A DNA stretch of 64,000 bases from Thermoanaerobaculia bacterium (GTDB lineage: Bacteria; Acidobacteriota; Thermoanaerobaculia; Gp7-AA8): positions 62,001 to 126,000 of the forward strand of contig JADGNY010000001.1 of assembly GCA_017883235.1 (NCBI GenBank). Reading direction: 5' to 3'. Below are positions 38,761-49,134 of this stretch, one piece after another. Position 1 is the stretch's first letter. Each line of letters begins with the position of its first letter. The notes beneath the pieces are model-generated. The model did not search any database. It was not told the origin of the DNA and saw only the letters and a list, made by a program, of their open reading frames with translations. Made by a program: the position numbers and the translations under genes.

Positions 38761-40742
38761 GCGCGGGTAGGAATCGCGCCACGAGCGGACAGGGCTTCGC
38801 CCGGTCGCTGCCAAAGGCAAAAAGCTCGCAGCTTACCCCTGCGCCACAACCGCCCTCCCAGTCGTCGAAAAGAAAGAGACCGGAAGTTCCGCAGCCAGTT
38901 GCTCGACCGCTGAAGGCGTACGCGTTCGATCCGAGCGTTGGCAAACTCCTCGGAAACGAGATGACGCTGTCCGTGCGCTACCAGAAGCTCGACCGGGGAC
39001 CGACCGTCCTTGATCGCACGGCGGACGGGATCGCCATCGTCGACTACGACGGAGCGAACGGCTGGTACTACCTCCCGGTCGATCTCGACGATGCGCGCAT
39101 TCTCATCTGCGGCGGACTCGAACCATCCGAGGCGAACCCGCGCTTCCATCAGCAGATGGTATACGCGGTTGTCTCCGAGACCATCGAGCATTTCGAGAGA
39201 GCGCTCGGCCGGCGCATCCACTGGCGCCGCGGCCTATGGGATGGGCGCAAACATCCCGAGCGGGAGAAAATCGGGACGCTCCTTCTGTTGCCCCACGCGT
39301 TCATCGGTCAGAACGCGTTTTACAGTCCAGAGGCACATGGGATTCTCTTCGGTTATTTCCGCGCCGATCGCGATGCCACGGGTAACACTTTGCCGGGACA
39401 GACGGTCTACACTTGCCTCTCGCATGACATCATCGTCCACGAGACGACGCACGCGATCGTCGACGGAATCCGGACGTATTTCACCGAGCAGACGAATCCC
39501 GACGTACCTGCTTTTCACGAGGCCTTCGCCGATCTAGCGGCACTCTTTCGCCACTTCTCGCACAAGCAGGTGCTGCGGGACACGATCGAGCGGACGGGCG
39601 GTGCGCTTTATCAGTATCAGCTCCGCCCCGACGCGGCGATCTCGGCCGCTGACGCCTATGCTGGCGACAAAGACGGCACGCCGGTTGGGAGCTTCGAGGT
39701 CAGCGGTCGGAATCCGCTCGTCGAGTTGGCGAAGCAGTTCGGAGAGGCGACTGGGCGGCAGCGAGCCCTCCGCTCCGCCCTGGGTACGAAGCCGAATTTA
39801 AACGACATCCAGAAGTTGATGGAACCGCACGCGCGCGGCTCGATTCTGGTCGCCGCCGTCTTCGACGCGTTCTTCGCCATCTTCATCCAGCGGACGTCCG
39901 ACCTCTGGCGTATTTACCGTGCTGGAGGCGGCAGCGACCATCCGACGGACATCCCGACCGCGCTAGCAGATCGCCTCTGCGACGAGGCCACCGGGTTGTC
40001 TGAACAGTTCTTCCTTATCTGCGTGCGGGCTCTCGACTACTGCCCTCCCGTTGACATCACCTTCGGCGATTACCTGCGTGCGATCGTGACTGCGGACGTC
40101 GATCTCCAGCCGCGCGGTGAGGGAGGGATTCGCGGGGCGATAATGCAGTCGTTTCGGCTGCGCGGCATCGTGCCGGACGATGCCGACTACTTTTCCGAGA
40201 GGTCGATCGCCTGGCCGTCCGCTGAGTCGCGCCAGTTACCACCTATCATCGGCCTCCGCTTCGGCGACGGTAACGGCCTCACCCACAAGCAGGCGGACAA
40301 GGTGGGAAAGGTGCTGCGGAGATATCTAGACAACCCGTCCACTCGTGCCGATCTCGGTTTCGATCCGACCCTTCCCGTGACGCTCCCCTCTTTCCATCCC
40401 GCGTTCCGCATCAACTACGACGGCAGTCTGCGCATGGACCTGATCGCGGAGGTCGTACAGACGCGGGAGCAAACGGTGAACCCAAACGTTCCCGCCTTCG
40501 GCACCTTCCCGCTACGCGGCGGGGCGACGCTGATCATCCAGCGGCCTACTGTGGATGAGATCGTCGCGACCGACGATCGCACCGCGAAGATCCGCTATGT
40601 GATCGGGAAACACCTGCACGGGCCGGAGGGGGACCTGCGGCTGATGCGGCAACGCCGCTACTGCGAGCGGCTCGGACTCGAGGGCGACGACGGGGCGAGC
40701 CGTTTCCGCATCAACTTCGCTATGACCCACGAGGGACTTTGA
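38757..40742 (+). CDS. HExxH metallopeptidase-like protein, operon gene 2
   Basis: The 661-residue protein has a gluzincin-like zinc site: HETTH at residues 228-232 and a downstream HEAFAD whose Glu (about 255) would be the third ligand. That Glu is 23 residues after the second His, against 20 in thermolysin. A basic, Pro/Ser-rich leader (1-50) precedes the domain; there is no signal peptide. The C-terminal 350 residues match nothing I recognise and include segments such as RLIGLRFGDG-type strands. It is coupled to the DUF2235 gene by ATGA and to the next gene by a 1-bp gap. The substrate is unknown. Confidence 0.7.
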   Translation: MSAGRNRATSGQGFARSLPKAKSSQLTPAPQPPSQSSKRKRPEVPQPVARPLKAYAFDPSVGKLLGNEMTLSVRYQKLDRGPTVLDRTADGIAIVDYDGANGWYYLPVDLDDARILICGGLEPSEANPRFHQQMVYAVVSETIEHFERALGRRIHWRRGLWDGRKHPEREKIGTLLLLPHAFIGQNAFYSPEAHGILFGYFRADRDATGNTLPGQTVYTCLSHDIIVHETTHAIVDGIRTYFTEQTNPDVPAFHEAFADLAALFRHFSHKQVLRDTIERTGGALYQYQLRPDAAISAADAYAGDKDGTPVGSFEVSGRNPLVELAKQFGEATGRQRALRSALGTKPNLNDIQKLMEPHARGSILVAAVFDAFFAIFIQRTSDLWRIYRAGGGSDHPTDIPTALADRLCDEATGLSEQFFLICVRALDYCPPVDITFGDYLRAIVTADVDLQPRGEGGIRGAIMQSFRLRGIVPDDADYFSERSIAWPSAESRQLPPIIGLRFGDGNGLTHKQADKVGKVLRRYLDNPSTRADLGFDPTLPVTLPSFHPAFRINYDGSLRMDLIAEVVQTREQTVNPNVPAFGTFPLRGGATLIIQRPTVDEIVATDDRTAKIRYVIGKHLHGPEGDLRLMRQRRYCERLGLEGDDGASRFRINFAMTHEGL

Positions 40743-40743
40743 A

Positions 40744-42237
40744 ATGGCAACTACGAAAAAGAGCGCAACGAAGCAGAGAAAATCTGTCGCGACGACACCA
40801 AAGAATGTCGTTTCCAAGGCTCAGAGTCCGTCTGAAATCGCGACGCGCGTGGGACTGCGCGTGCGAATGTACCGCGTCGGCTTCGGCGATTTCTTTTTGC
40901 TGACGGTGACCGCGCCGGACGGGTCGAAGCATCACGTACTCATCGACTGCGGCGTTACGCCGGGCACGACGCACGCGGGCGACATCGGCACGATCAAGGA
41001 AGCGGTGGCCGACATGGCGCGTGAGACGGACAACAAGCTGGCCCTCATCATCGCGACACATCGGCACATGGATCATATTATCGGCTTCAGCCGTTGCGAA
41101 GAGATCTTCAAGGCCATGACTGTCGACGCGATCTGGATGTCGTACTGGGAGTCGGAGTATGACCAGCAGGCGCAGCCGACGGCGGCAAAGAAGTTCCAGG
41201 ACCAGCTGACGGCAAATGCCCTCGTTGCGCAGCAGAGGCTGGCGCTGGCGGCGGGGTCGAGCATTGAGGTTGATGCCATTCTGGCCATGCTTTACAACGC
41301 TACCGGCCTCGATCCGACGGCGGGTCAGCAGTCGGCGCTGGCCGCTACGGCCGCTGGCGTCCCGACGGGCAAGGGTGGCGGAAGCAACCCCCGTTCGCTG
41401 GCGCTGCTCAAGGGTGGCCTCGGCCCAAAGCCCGAGTACTACAAGAACGGCGACGAGCCGAAGCTGCCGCAGTCGCTCGTCGATGCGGGCCTGACCGCGG
41501 AGATCCTCGGTCCGCCGCCCGCCGACGCTGTAGCTTTCCTGCAGCTCACTGACCTGCAGAAGGGCGTGGGACAGTATCTCGGCGAATCCGGCAGCGAGGA
41601 CAGCGACAAGTTCGATCCCTTCGGTACTCTCTGGCACGCCACATCAGACGACTATCCCAAGCGCCCGTTCGGCGAGTTTTCGGGAGTGGCTGCGCTTCAG
41701 GATGCGGTGAAGGCATCGCAGCCGAGTGCGCTCCTTACAGCAGTAAAGAAGCTCGACGACTGTCTCAACAACCAGAGCCTCGTCGTGCTTTTCAAGTTCG
41801 GCGGCAAGAATCTTCTTTTTGCCGGCGACGCGCAGGGTGGCAACTGGGAGTACTGGATGTACGGCGGGACGCCCGACAAAGCACCCTCGATCGACAAGAT
41901 CTCGCCAGAGGGTAAAAGAATACTCACACAACTCGACTTCTACAAAGTCGGCCACCATGGCAGCACGAATGCGACGCCGGTCTCAGCCGTTGACGCGATG
42001 TCGGGGAGCTTCGTCTCCATGTGCTCAACTCAAGAGAAGACTTACGGGACGCTGTCCAAGGGAACCGAAGTGCCGCGCCTCCCGCTTCTTGAGGCCCTCG
42101 CGAAAAAAAGCAGCGTCGTGGTCCGAAGCGACCAGATCGCAGTCGCCGCCGGAGGCGGCATTCCGGCGGTCTCGGCCCCGCCCGACCTTCCGTCATCGTT
42201 CGAGCTGGGAGCGGTGTACATCGACTACAACCTCTGA
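40744..42237 (+). CDS. ComEC-like metallo-beta-lactamase-fold hydrolase, operon gene 3
   Basis: The 497-residue protein has a Lys-rich N-terminus (1-35, TKKSATKQRKS). It then follows the ComEC/Rec2-type MBL order: GFGDFFLLTV and HVLIDCG, the metal motif THRHMDHIIGF (H106, H108, D110, H111), an inserted region of about 200 residues, LLFAGDAQGGNW (bridging Asp) and YKVGHHGSTNATP (final His). ComEC-type MBL domains are DNA nucleases, but no membrane segments are present here. The basic N-terminus would fit nucleic-acid binding. It begins 1 bp after the peptidase stop. Confidence 0.8.
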   Translation: MATTKKSATKQRKSVATTPKNVVSKAQSPSEIATRVGLRVRMYRVGFGDFFLLTVTAPDGSKHHVLIDCGVTPGTTHAGDIGTIKEAVADMARETDNKLALIIATHRHMDHIIGFSRCEEIFKAMTVDAIWMSYWESEYDQQAQPTAAKKFQDQLTANALVAQQRLALAAGSSIEVDAILAMLYNATGLDPTAGQQSALAATAAGVPTGKGGGSNPRSLALLKGGLGPKPEYYKNGDEPKLPQSLVDAGLTAEILGPPPADAVAFLQLTDLQKGVGQYLGESGSEDSDKFDPFGTLWHATSDDYPKRPFGEFSGVAALQDAVKASQPSALLTAVKKLDDCLNNQSLVVLFKFGGKNLLFAGDAQGGNWEYWMYGGTPDKAPSIDKISPEGKRILTQLDFYKVGHHGSTNATPVSAVDAMSGSFVSMCSTQEKTYGTLSKGTEVPRLPLLEALAKKSSVVVRSDQIAVAAGGGIPAVSAPPDLPSSFELGAVYIDYNL

Positions 42238-42643
42238 GCGCTGCGTCTTGGCTCGGATTAAGCTCCGCCGCGTCGCCACGGGTGAAAAATTGCGTGGCGG
42301 ACGATCGAGAGATTGCATTCGCGCTCCGGTGCCGCGCGCGATGAAGGTGGCATATCTGGGATCCGACGATCCACGCCTATGCGATCAGAAATCGTGGTTG
42401 GCAACAGCCTGCCGCGAGATCCTGCGCGTGTTTTCTTCACGGCGACGGCGCGGGGGTCGGCGACCGGGGTCCGCGCGGAGATCGAGCGGTCGATGAGGTT
42501 CATCCTGACCAGGGACTCTCCGTTGGCGATCCACAGGTATTGCACCAGTTTGTGGAGGCGCCGTCGCCGACGAAGACGAGCGTGCAGCCGTCAGGGGGTG
42601 ATGTCGATGCTGGTCGGCCCGACCGGCCCGCTGTTCCTATGAG
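42238..42643. other. 406-bp stretch with no supportable gene
   Basis: Overlapping short frames exist on both strands but none has a start signal or recognisable product. The minus frame reading QYLWIANGESLVRMNLIDRS looks protein-like and may be a decayed beta-propeller or similar fragment. No terminator hairpin is obvious after the MBL gene. Confidence 0.4.
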
Positions 42644-43042
42644 TTACCCCGCGCTTAAGGTCGCGACAAGAATGGCAAGCCTGCCGTCTGGTTGCACGAT
42701 GACCTCGTAGCTCTCAATCCAGCGCTCCTCGGACGGAAAGAGGGTCATCTTCCGCTCAACGAGATCGGTGAGCCAGCGATCGGTGAGTGGAATCCCGCGG
42801 CTGACCGCGGATCGAACAGCCTCTCGGATCAAGTCGTCACGATCCTGCGCGGGGACGAGGGACAGATTCCAGGCTATCGCACCCAATGCCACCAATGCTT
42901 CGTAGCTACTCCTTGTTTCGTCGTCTACCGCGTGTGGTGCGATGAGCTGACCCAGGCGTGTTGAAGCCTTCCCGGCCTCAGGCTCAAGATCGATCGTGAT
43001 TGACCGATGGTGTTTCTTGCGAGACGCCTTGCCCACGAGCAA
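42644..43042 (-). CDS. hypothetical protein, 132 residues
   Basis: The protein is unrecognised. It begins MLVGKASRKKHHRSITIDLE, is predicted mainly helical (SSYEALVALGAIAWNLSLVP, DRDDLIREAVRSAV), and ends in a beta-like segment YEVIVQPDGRLAILVATLSA. There are no membrane segments or catalytic motifs. It runs against the three-gene hydrolase operon and could be a regulator or unrelated; nothing in the sequence decides. Confidence 0.45.
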   Translation of the reverse strand: MLVGKASRKKHHRSITIDLEPEAGKASTRLGQLIAPHAVDDETRSSYEALVALGAIAWNLSLVPAQDRDDLIREAVRSAVSRGIPLTDRWLTDLVERKMTLFPSEERWIESYEVIVQPDGRLAILVATLSAG

Positions 43043-43510
43043 CTCTCCGACTTCGTCCGGCTACTAACGGACCCAAGCTCCCCGGCTTGGAGCCGCGCGC
43101 GAAATGGTAACGCACTCGCGACGCAGCAACGCACGGCTCCAGGTCCGGTGCAGCGAATAGTTGGGCTCAGGCTCGTCGTTCGTTTGGATCACGTCTGGAA
43201 AATCAACTTCCGGATCGTCAACCGGCCTGGGTCACGATCGTCAGCCGCTCGTTCGGCAGGCGGTCTTTGAACGCCCGGAACCCTGGGCCACTGCCGATGT
43301 GGAACTGGATCAGCCGCCCACCTCCCTTCACGCCGTATCAGCTCATCGAACGGGAGGCCGCCGGCTCTCGCCGCGATCATCAATCGCAGGGTTGTAGCCG
43401 ACGTTGCCGTGGTTGTAAGTTGTCCCTGGCGGCGTCGAGCGGTTGCGGCTGATATGCCGGACAGCGGCGTGACACCACCTCGGCCATGGAAGGAACGCGA
43501 ACAGCCAAAA
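43043..43510. other. 468-bp stretch with no supportable gene
   Basis: Short frames only. On the minus strand 43218-43328 reads GGGRLIQFHIGSGPGFRAFK and DRLPNERLTIVTQAG before a stop, which may be the tail of a decayed gene. Nothing else is recognisable. Confidence 0.35.
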
Positions 43511-43760
43511 CTGGTAAGTCCGCGACTCCGCGAATCCAGAAGTGGACTCCGCGAGTCCAGTAGTGGATTCCACGAGTCCAGTAGTGGACTCCACGAGTCC
43601 AGTAGTGGACTCCACGAGTCCAGTAGTGGACTCCGCGAGTCCAGTAGTGGGACTCCGCGAGTCCAGTAGTGGACTCCGCGGGTCCAGTAGTGGACTCCGC
43701 GAGTCCAGTAGTGGACTCCACGAGGCCATTAGTGGACTCCACGAGGCCACCTAGTGGCCT
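43511..43760. repeat. minisatellite B1: TGGACTC-CAC-GAGTCCA hairpin units
   Basis: About ten units of 21 bp (gtccagtagtggactccacga with ccgcga variants). Each contains a perfect 7-bp stem with a 3-nt loop. One unit has an extra g at 43650, which breaks any reading frame. Units near 43730-43760 grade into the next array through ggccattagtgg and ggccacctagtgg. Confidence 0.88.
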
Positions 43761-44055
43761 CCACGAGACCACCTAGTGGTCTCCAGAGGTCACTAGGTGG
43801 TCTCCAGAGGTCACTAGGTGGTCTCCAGAGGTCACTAGGTGGCCTCCAGGAGGTCACTAGGTGGCCTCCAGGAGGTCACTAGGTGGTCTCCAGAGGTCAC
43901 TTAGGTGGCTTCCAGGAGGTCACTAGGTGGTCTCCAGAGGTCACTAGGTGGCCTCCAGAGGTCACCAGGTGGTCTCCAGAGGTCACTAGGTGGACTCCAG
44001 GAGGTCACCAGGTGGACTCCAAAAGCTCACTAATGGATTCCACGAGTCCATTAGC
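43761..44055. repeat. minisatellite B2: GGTCACTAGGTGGTCTCCAGA units
   Basis: About twelve units of 21-22 bp. Variants with ggcctccaggaggtcac form near-perfect 9-bp stems around a single base. The last units revert towards the B1 type (actaatggattccacgagtccattag). It ends about 50 bp before the molybdenum hydroxylase gene. Confidence 0.88.
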
Positions 44056-44103
44056 GCCCTCACATCCCCGTGTGACGTTCAACATTGACCGGTGTGAGCA
44101 CGC

Positions 44104-46686
44104 ATGGTCCGCTGCACGACCATGGCGACCCTCGATCTCACGCTGAACGGAGTGTCGTTGCGCGTCGAGGTTCGCCAGGGCGAGACGCTGCTCGAAACGC
44201 TACGCACGCGCTGCGGTGTGATGTCGGTCAAAGACGGATGCCAGCCGCAGGGGCAGTGCGGTTGCTGTCTCGTGTTGATCGACGGCAACGCCAAAGTGTC
44301 CTGTGCGATGCCGGCAGAGGCGGCGCGGGGACGGAGCATCGTCACGCTGGAAGGGATTGCCGCCGAGGAGCAGCGAATGCTGGCGCGCTCGTTCGTCGTC
44401 GCGGCGGGCGTGCAGTGCGGCTTCTGCATCCCCGGCATCGCCCTTCGTGCACATCATCTCGTCAGCAGGAATGCCGCGCCGTCGCGCGCGGAGATCGCGC
44501 GTGCGATCGATGGCCACCTCTGCCGCTGCACCGGTTACGCGAAGATCATCGATGCCATCGAGCTCTTCGCGCGCGCCAGGCGCGGCGAGGCCTTGCCCGA
44601 TCTTGTGGAAGGCGGCGTCGGCGTACGCGCGGCGCGGTTCCGAGGCGCCGACCTGATCCTCGGGCGAAAGGAATTCGTCGACGATCTCGTCCGACCCGGC
44701 ATGCTGCATGGCGCGGTCGTTCTCTCGCCGCATGCCCGGGCGCGCGTCGTCTCGATCGACACCAGGAAGGCACGCGCACATCCCGGCGTCGTGGCGGTGG
44801 CGACGGCGGATGACGTTCCGGGCCAGCGCCACTACGGCCTTCTTCGTGACGACTGGCCCGGCTTCGTGGCGGCCGGCGAAGAGGTGAGCTACGTGGGGGA
44901 TATCGTCGCCGCGATTGCCGCGGTCGACGAAGCGACGGCACGCGAGGCGGCCACGCTGGTCGACGTCGAGTACGAGCCATTGCCGCCGATCCTCGATCCG
45001 GAAAACGCGGAGCGAATCTACTCGCGGACGCATATCAAACGTGGCGACGTCGATGCTGCGCTCGCGGCCAGCGCCCACGTCGTCCGAGGCACGTGGCGGA
45101 CGCAGCGGATCGAGCATCTCTTCCTGGAGCCGGAGAGCGCGATGGCCGAGCCGCTTGACGGCGGGCGGCTGCGTCTGTTCAGCAGCGGACAGGGAATCTT
45201 CGACGACCGCCGTCAGGTGGCCGCATTCCTCGGCATCCCCGAGGAAGAGCTGCTGGTCGAGCAGCTCTCGAGCGGCGGGGCGTTCGGCGGAAAGGAAGAC
45301 CTGTCGATTCAGGCGCACGCGGCGCTGCTCACGTTCATGACCAAGCGGCCCGTGAAGCTCACGCTGAATCGCGAGGAATCGATCCGCATTCATCCCAAGC
45401 GCCATCCCATGACGCTTGATTACACGGCCGGCTGCGACGCCGAAGGCCATCTCACCGCCGTGCGCGCGCGGATCCTCGGCGACAGCGGCGCGTACGCGTC
45501 GGTCGGCGACAAGGTGCTCGAGCGCGCCGCCGGTCACGCCTGCGGCGCGTATCACGTTCCCAACGCCGACATCGAAGCGACGACCGCGTATACGAACAAC
45601 CCGCCATGCGGCGCGATGCGCGGCTTCGGCGTGAATCAGACGAACTTCGCCATGGAGGGATGTATCGATCTTCTGGCGACGGAGGCGGGCATCGATCCGT
45701 GGGAGATGCGCTGGCGCAACGCGCTGGACGTAGGCGGGACGTTCACCACCGGCCAGGTCCTCGAGAAGTCGGTTGGGTTGAGGAAGACGTTGGTGGCCGT
45801 TCGTCCACAGTACGAAGAGGCCAAGCGGCGCGGCCGCGCGGTCGGGATTGCATGCGGCGTGAAGAACTCCGGGATCGGCAACGGAGTGAAGGAGTTCGGA
45901 CGGGCGCGGCTGGTCGTCGAACACGACGGCACGATCTCGATCCACTTCGGCTTCTCCGAGATGGGGCAGGGCCTCGGCACGATTCTCGTACAGTTCGCCG
46001 TGGAGGTGACGAAACTGCCCACGTCGAGCTTTGTCCCGCGCGTCGACACCCGCTTCGCGTTGGATTGCGGCCAGACCACGGGCTCGCGGGCGACGCTCCT
46101 GGCCGGGCGGGCGGTGGTCGAGGCGGCGCAGAAGCTGCGCCTGGATCTCGATCGCGGAGCCACGCCCGAATCCCTTGCCGGCCGCGAGTATGCCGGCGAG
46201 GTGGTGATCGATGACACGAATGCCCTCGGTACCGGACCAAAGACACACACCACGTTCGGGTTCGCCACGCAGCTCTGCATCCTCGACGAGCAGGGCCGCG
46301 TGGAGCGCATCGTGGCCGCGCACGATGTCGGCCGCGCCATCAATCCGGCGTTCTGCGAGGGGCAGATCGAAGGCGCGGTTCACATGGGATTGGGATACGC
46401 GCTCACGGAGGAGTTGCCCTGTCCGGGAGGGATGCCGGCGACCTTCAAGCTGATGGAGATCGGCGTGCTGCGCGCCACGGACATGCCGCCGGTCGACGTC
46501 ATCCTGGTCGAAGATCCGGAGCCCGAGGGACCGTTCGGCGCGAAAGGGGTCGGCGAGATCGGTCTCGTCCCGACCGCGCCGGCAGTTGCCGGAGCGCTGG
46601 AAGCATTCGACGGCATCCGCCGCATGACGCTCCCGATGAAGGACTCCGCGGCTTCGCGTGTGATGCGCGCAGGACACCTCCGATGA
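44104..46686 (+). CDS. molybdenum hydroxylase (xanthine dehydrogenase family), fused FeS and Mo subunits
   Basis: The 860-residue protein joins the [2Fe-2S] subunit and the molybdopterin subunit. Residues 7-160 hold the plant-type cluster ([10 protein letters not shown] then Cys in KVSC) and the second cluster (VQCGFCIPG and [11 protein letters not shown]). Residues 170-850 form the Mo domain with [40 protein letters not shown] and the catalytic Glu in [12 protein letters not shown]. No FAD subunit is adjacent. The size and fusion match the family described as selenium-dependent molybdenum hydroxylases. The start may be the Met at 44122. The operon continues with ATGA into the amidohydrolase. 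Confidence 0.88.
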   Translation: MVRCTTMATLDLTLNGVSLRVEVRQGETLLETLRTRCGVMSVKDGCQPQGQCGCCLVLIDGNAKVSCAMPAEAARGRSIVTLEGIAAEEQRMLARSFVVAAGVQCGFCIPGIALRAHHLVSRNAAPSRAEIARAIDGHLCRCTGYAKIIDAIELFARARRGEALPDLVEGGVGVRAARFRGADLILGRKEFVDDLVRPGMLHGAVVLSPHARARVVSIDTRKARAHPGVVAVATADDVPGQRHYGLLRDDWPGFVAAGEEVSYVGDIVAAIAAVDEATAREAATLVDVEYEPLPPILDPENAERIYSRTHIKRGDVDAALAASAHVVRGTWRTQRIEHLFLEPESAMAEPLDGGRLRLFSSGQGIFDDRRQVAAFLGIPEEELLVEQLSSGGAFGGKEDLSIQAHAALLTFMTKRPVKLTLNREESIRIHPKRHPMTLDYTAGCDAEGHLTAVRARILGDSGAYASVGDKVLERAAGHACGAYHVPNADIEATTAYTNNPPCGAMRGFGVNQTNFAMEGCIDLLATEAGIDPWEMRWRNALDVGGTFTTGQVLEKSVGLRKTLVAVRPQYEEAKRRGRAVGIACGVKNSGIGNGVKEFGRARLVVEHDGTISIHFGFSEMGQGLGTILVQFAVEVTKLPTSSFVPRVDTRFALDCGQTTGSRATLLAGRAVVEAAQKLRLDLDRGATPESLAGREYAGEVVIDDTNALGTGPKTHTTFGFATQLCILDEQGRVERIVAAHDVGRAINPAFCEGQIEGAVHMGLGYALTEELPCPGGMPATFKLMEIGVLRATDMPPVDVILVEDPEPEGPFGAKGVGEIGLVPTAPAVAGALEAFDGIRRMTLPMKDSAASRVMRAGHLR

Positions 46687-47645
46687 TCGTCAACGCGCAC
46701 ACGCATCTCTATTCGGCGCTGGTTCCGCGTTTCCCCGCGAGCGGGGAGCACGTGCGCGAAGAAAGAAGGGATTTCCTCGCCATCCTGGAGTCCCTTTGGT
46801 GGCCGCTCGATCGCACGCTGGACGAGCGTTCGTTGCGTGCGGCCGCGCGGCTCTATGTGGCGGAAGCGCGCCTCGCCGGTACGGACGTCCTCATCGATCA
46901 TCACGAGTCCCCGAATTTCATCGAGGGCTCGCTCGACGTCATCGCCGACGCCTGCCAGGAGCTCGGAGTCAGTGCGCTGGTCTGCTACGGCGCGACGGAG
47001 CGCAACGGCGGCGCGTCCGAGGCGCGGCAGGGGCTCGCCGAATGCCGGCGTTTCATTACCAGCAATCGGCGCCCGCTCGTGCGTGGCGCGGTCGGACTAC
47101 ACGCGGCGTTCACCGTGTCCGACGAGACGATGCGCGCGGCAGGACGGCTTTGCCGCGAGCTCGGCGCGCCGCTCCACGTGCATGTGGCCGAGGATGCGAT
47201 CGATGCGAAGGGATTCGCGCGCCTGGTGGCGAACGATGCGCTCGTGCCGGGGTCGATCCTCGCGCACGGCGTGCATCTGACCGAGGAAGAGGTGCGCCAT
47301 GCGGATCTCCTCGGATGCTGGTTCGTGCAGAATCCGCGGTCGAACGAGGCAAACGGAGTCGGCTATCCCTCCGCGTTGCGCGCCTCCTCGCGCGTGGCGC
47401 TCGGAACGGACGGCTTTCCCTCGAATATTGATGATGAAGTGGAAGTGATTCTTCATCGCGAATCGGCAGATGTGATCGCGCAACGCGACGGCGCCGGCGA
47501 GGTGCTGGCGCGCGAGCTGGGACTGCGCGGCCGCCAGCCGGCGACGTTCGACATCGACGCCATTCGCGCCGAAGCCGCGAAGGAAGCAGAAAGACTTTGG
47601 GAGAGGATGAATGAGTCACAGTGCGCCGTCGCCCCGTATCGTTGA
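46683..47645 (+). CDS. SsnA-like amidohydrolase, compact form
   Basis: This metal-dependent amidohydrolase TIM barrel is related to SsnA/cytosine deaminase-type enzymes. Metal and catalytic residues are visible in order: [10 protein letters not shown] (residues 4-13), GLHAAF, HVHVAED, LAHGVHL and ALGTDGF. At 320 residues it is about 120 shorter than SsnA, because the N-terminal beta-sandwich before HTH and the C-terminal part are absent. The start overlaps the hydroxylase stop by 4 bp, and its end overlaps the next gene by 35 bp. It probably deaminates or opens a nitrogen heterocycle, inferred from context. Confidence 0.8.
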   Translation: MIVNAHTHLYSALVPRFPASGEHVREERRDFLAILESLWWPLDRTLDERSLRAAARLYVAEARLAGTDVLIDHHESPNFIEGSLDVIADACQELGVSALVCYGATERNGGASEARQGLAECRRFITSNRRPLVRGAVGLHAAFTVSDETMRAAGRLCRELGAPLHVHVAEDAIDAKGFARLVANDALVPGSILAHGVHLTEEEVRHADLLGCWFVQNPRSNEANGVGYPSALRASSRVALGTDGFPSNIDDEVEVILHRESADVIAQRDGAGEVLARELGLRGRQPATFDIDAIRAEAAKEAERLWERMNESQCAVAPYR

Positions 47646-49134
47646 CCAGGCTGTCCGCGACCGCAACATCGAAAGGCTGCGCGAGCGCGGCATCGTCCTG
47701 CCGCGTTTCTCGGAGCTCGCCAATCCCGAATCCATTCCGCACGCGGTACGCGAAGATCTGACGTCCGTCCACCGCGATGCCGCACATCCGATGAACCTCT
47801 TCCGGGTTCACTGGTTCAACAAGTCATCGAGCGGCGAAGACGCGATCGCCACGGTTCCGGAGCATCTCGTCCTGCCACCCGAGCTCACCGGCGTCGATGC
47901 CAAGATCGTCGTGCTCCTCGGCAACCGTTTCCCGATGATTCACGCGCACAAAGTGCTCGCCGCATACGCGTGTCTCGTACCGCGCATCGTCAGCGGCGCG
48001 TTCGACATCGGGCGCCAGCGCGCGGTCTGGCCGTCGACCGGCAACTACTGCCGCGGCGGCGTGGCCGTCTCGCACATCGTCGGATGCCGCGGTGTGGCCG
48101 TGCTCCCGGCCGGCATGAGCGCCGAGCGGTTTCGCTGGCTGGAGGAGTGGGTGAGCGATCCCGCGGACATCGTCCGCACGCCGGGAACGGAGAGCAACGT
48201 CAAGGAAATCTACGATGCCTGCCGGGAGCTTGCCCGCAATCCTGACAACGTGATCCTGAACCAGTTCAGCGAGCTGGCGAACTATCTCGTGCACTACCGC
48301 TGCACGGGAGCCGCGGTCGGACGCGTGTTCGAGTCCCTGTTCGATTCCCTGTTCGATTCAATGGTCTCACCGGAACCGCTGCAGCTTCGCGCGTTCGTCT
48401 CCGCGACGGGATCGGCCGGCACAATCGCCGCCGGCGATTTCCTGAAGACTCGATACGGCAGCGTCACGGTGGCGGTTGAGTCGCTGGAGTGCCCGACGAT
48501 GCTCTACAACGGGTACGGCGAGCATCGCATCCAGGGCATCGGCGACAAGCACATCCCGTTCATTCACAACGTCATGAATACCGACGTCGTGACCGCGGTC
48601 TCCGATCGCAGCACCGACGCTCTCAACGTCCTGTTCAATACCGCCGAAGGGCACCGCTACCTCTCCGAGCGCCGTGGCGTCAGCGAGGCGGTGCTCCTGC
48701 AGCTCGACTCGTTGGGGATCTCCTCGATCTGCAACATCCTGGCGGCGATCAAGACCGCGAAGTACTACCGGCTCGGACCGTCGGACGTCGTTGCCACCAT
48801 CGCCACCGACGGCGCCGAGATGTACGCGAGCGAGAAGGCGAAGATCCTGAACGAGCGTTTCGACCGCCGCTTCGACACCGCCGATGCCGCGTCCGTGTAC
48901 GGCCAGCACATCCTCGGCTGTGCGACCGATCATCTGATCGAGCTGTCGTTCCGCGATCGCGAGCGAATCTTCAACCTCGGCTACTTCACGTGGGTCGAGC
49001 AGCAGGGCTACGGCGTCGACGAGTTCAGCGCGCGCGCAAAACCGTCGTTCTGGAGCGACTTGCAGGATCTCGTCCCCGCGTGGGACGCGATGATCGACGA
49101 GGTGAATGCCGGGGTGAGCGTGACGGCTGTATGA
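47611..49134 (+). CDS. fold-type II PLP-dependent enzyme (cysteine-synthase-like)
   Basis: The 507-residue protein has a candidate PLP lysine in [19 protein letters not shown] (about residue 114), a Ser/Thr-Gly-Asn loop [20 protein letters not shown], and the glycine-rich phosphate loop [20 protein letters not shown]. The strand [16 protein letters not shown] is typical of cysteine synthase and cystathionine beta-synthase homologues. It is much longer than those enzymes, with about 100 extra C-terminal residues. Shine-Dalgarno gggagagga precedes the ATG. Probable beta-elimination or replacement; substrate unknown. Confidence 0.78.
   Translation: MSHSAPSPRIVDQAVRDRNIERLRERGIVLPRFSELANPESIPHAVREDLTSVHRDAAHPMNLFRVHWFNKSSSGEDAIATVPEHLVLPPELTGVDAKIVVLLGNRFPMIHAHKVLAAYACLVPRIVSGAFDIGRQRAVWPSTGNYCRGGVAVSHIVGCRGVAVLPAGMSAERFRWLEEWVSDPADIVRTPGTESNVKEIYDACRELARNPDNVILNQFSELANYLVHYRCTGAAVGRVFESLFDSLFDSMVSPEPLQLRAFVSATGSAGTIAAGDFLKTRYGSVTVAVESLECPTMLYNGYGEHRIQGIGDKHIPFIHNVMNTDVVTAVSDRSTDALNVLFNTAEGHRYLSERRGVSEAVLLQLDSLGISSICNILAAIKTAKYYRLGPSDVVATIATDGAEMYASEKAKILNERFDRRFDTADAASVYGQHILGCATDHLIELSFRDRERIFNLGYFTWVEQQGYGVDEFSARAKPSFWSDLQDLVPAWDAMIDEVNAGVSVTAV

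Noticed and set aside
43542-43754. Ser/Pro/Val repeat protein in the second minisatellite
   Set aside because: The frame holds only because units are 21 bp; a single extra g at 43650 shifts it, and no start signal is present.
44200-46677. 825-codon minus-strand ORF opposite the molybdenum hydroxylase
   Set aside because: The plus strand has every cofactor motif of the family; the minus frame has none and no start signal.
48489-49130. Long N-terminal extension of the second PLP enzyme
   Set aside because: These codons overlap the first PLP gene in another frame and are Arg-rich; the ATG at 49131 overlaps the previous stop and gives a family-like N-terminus.
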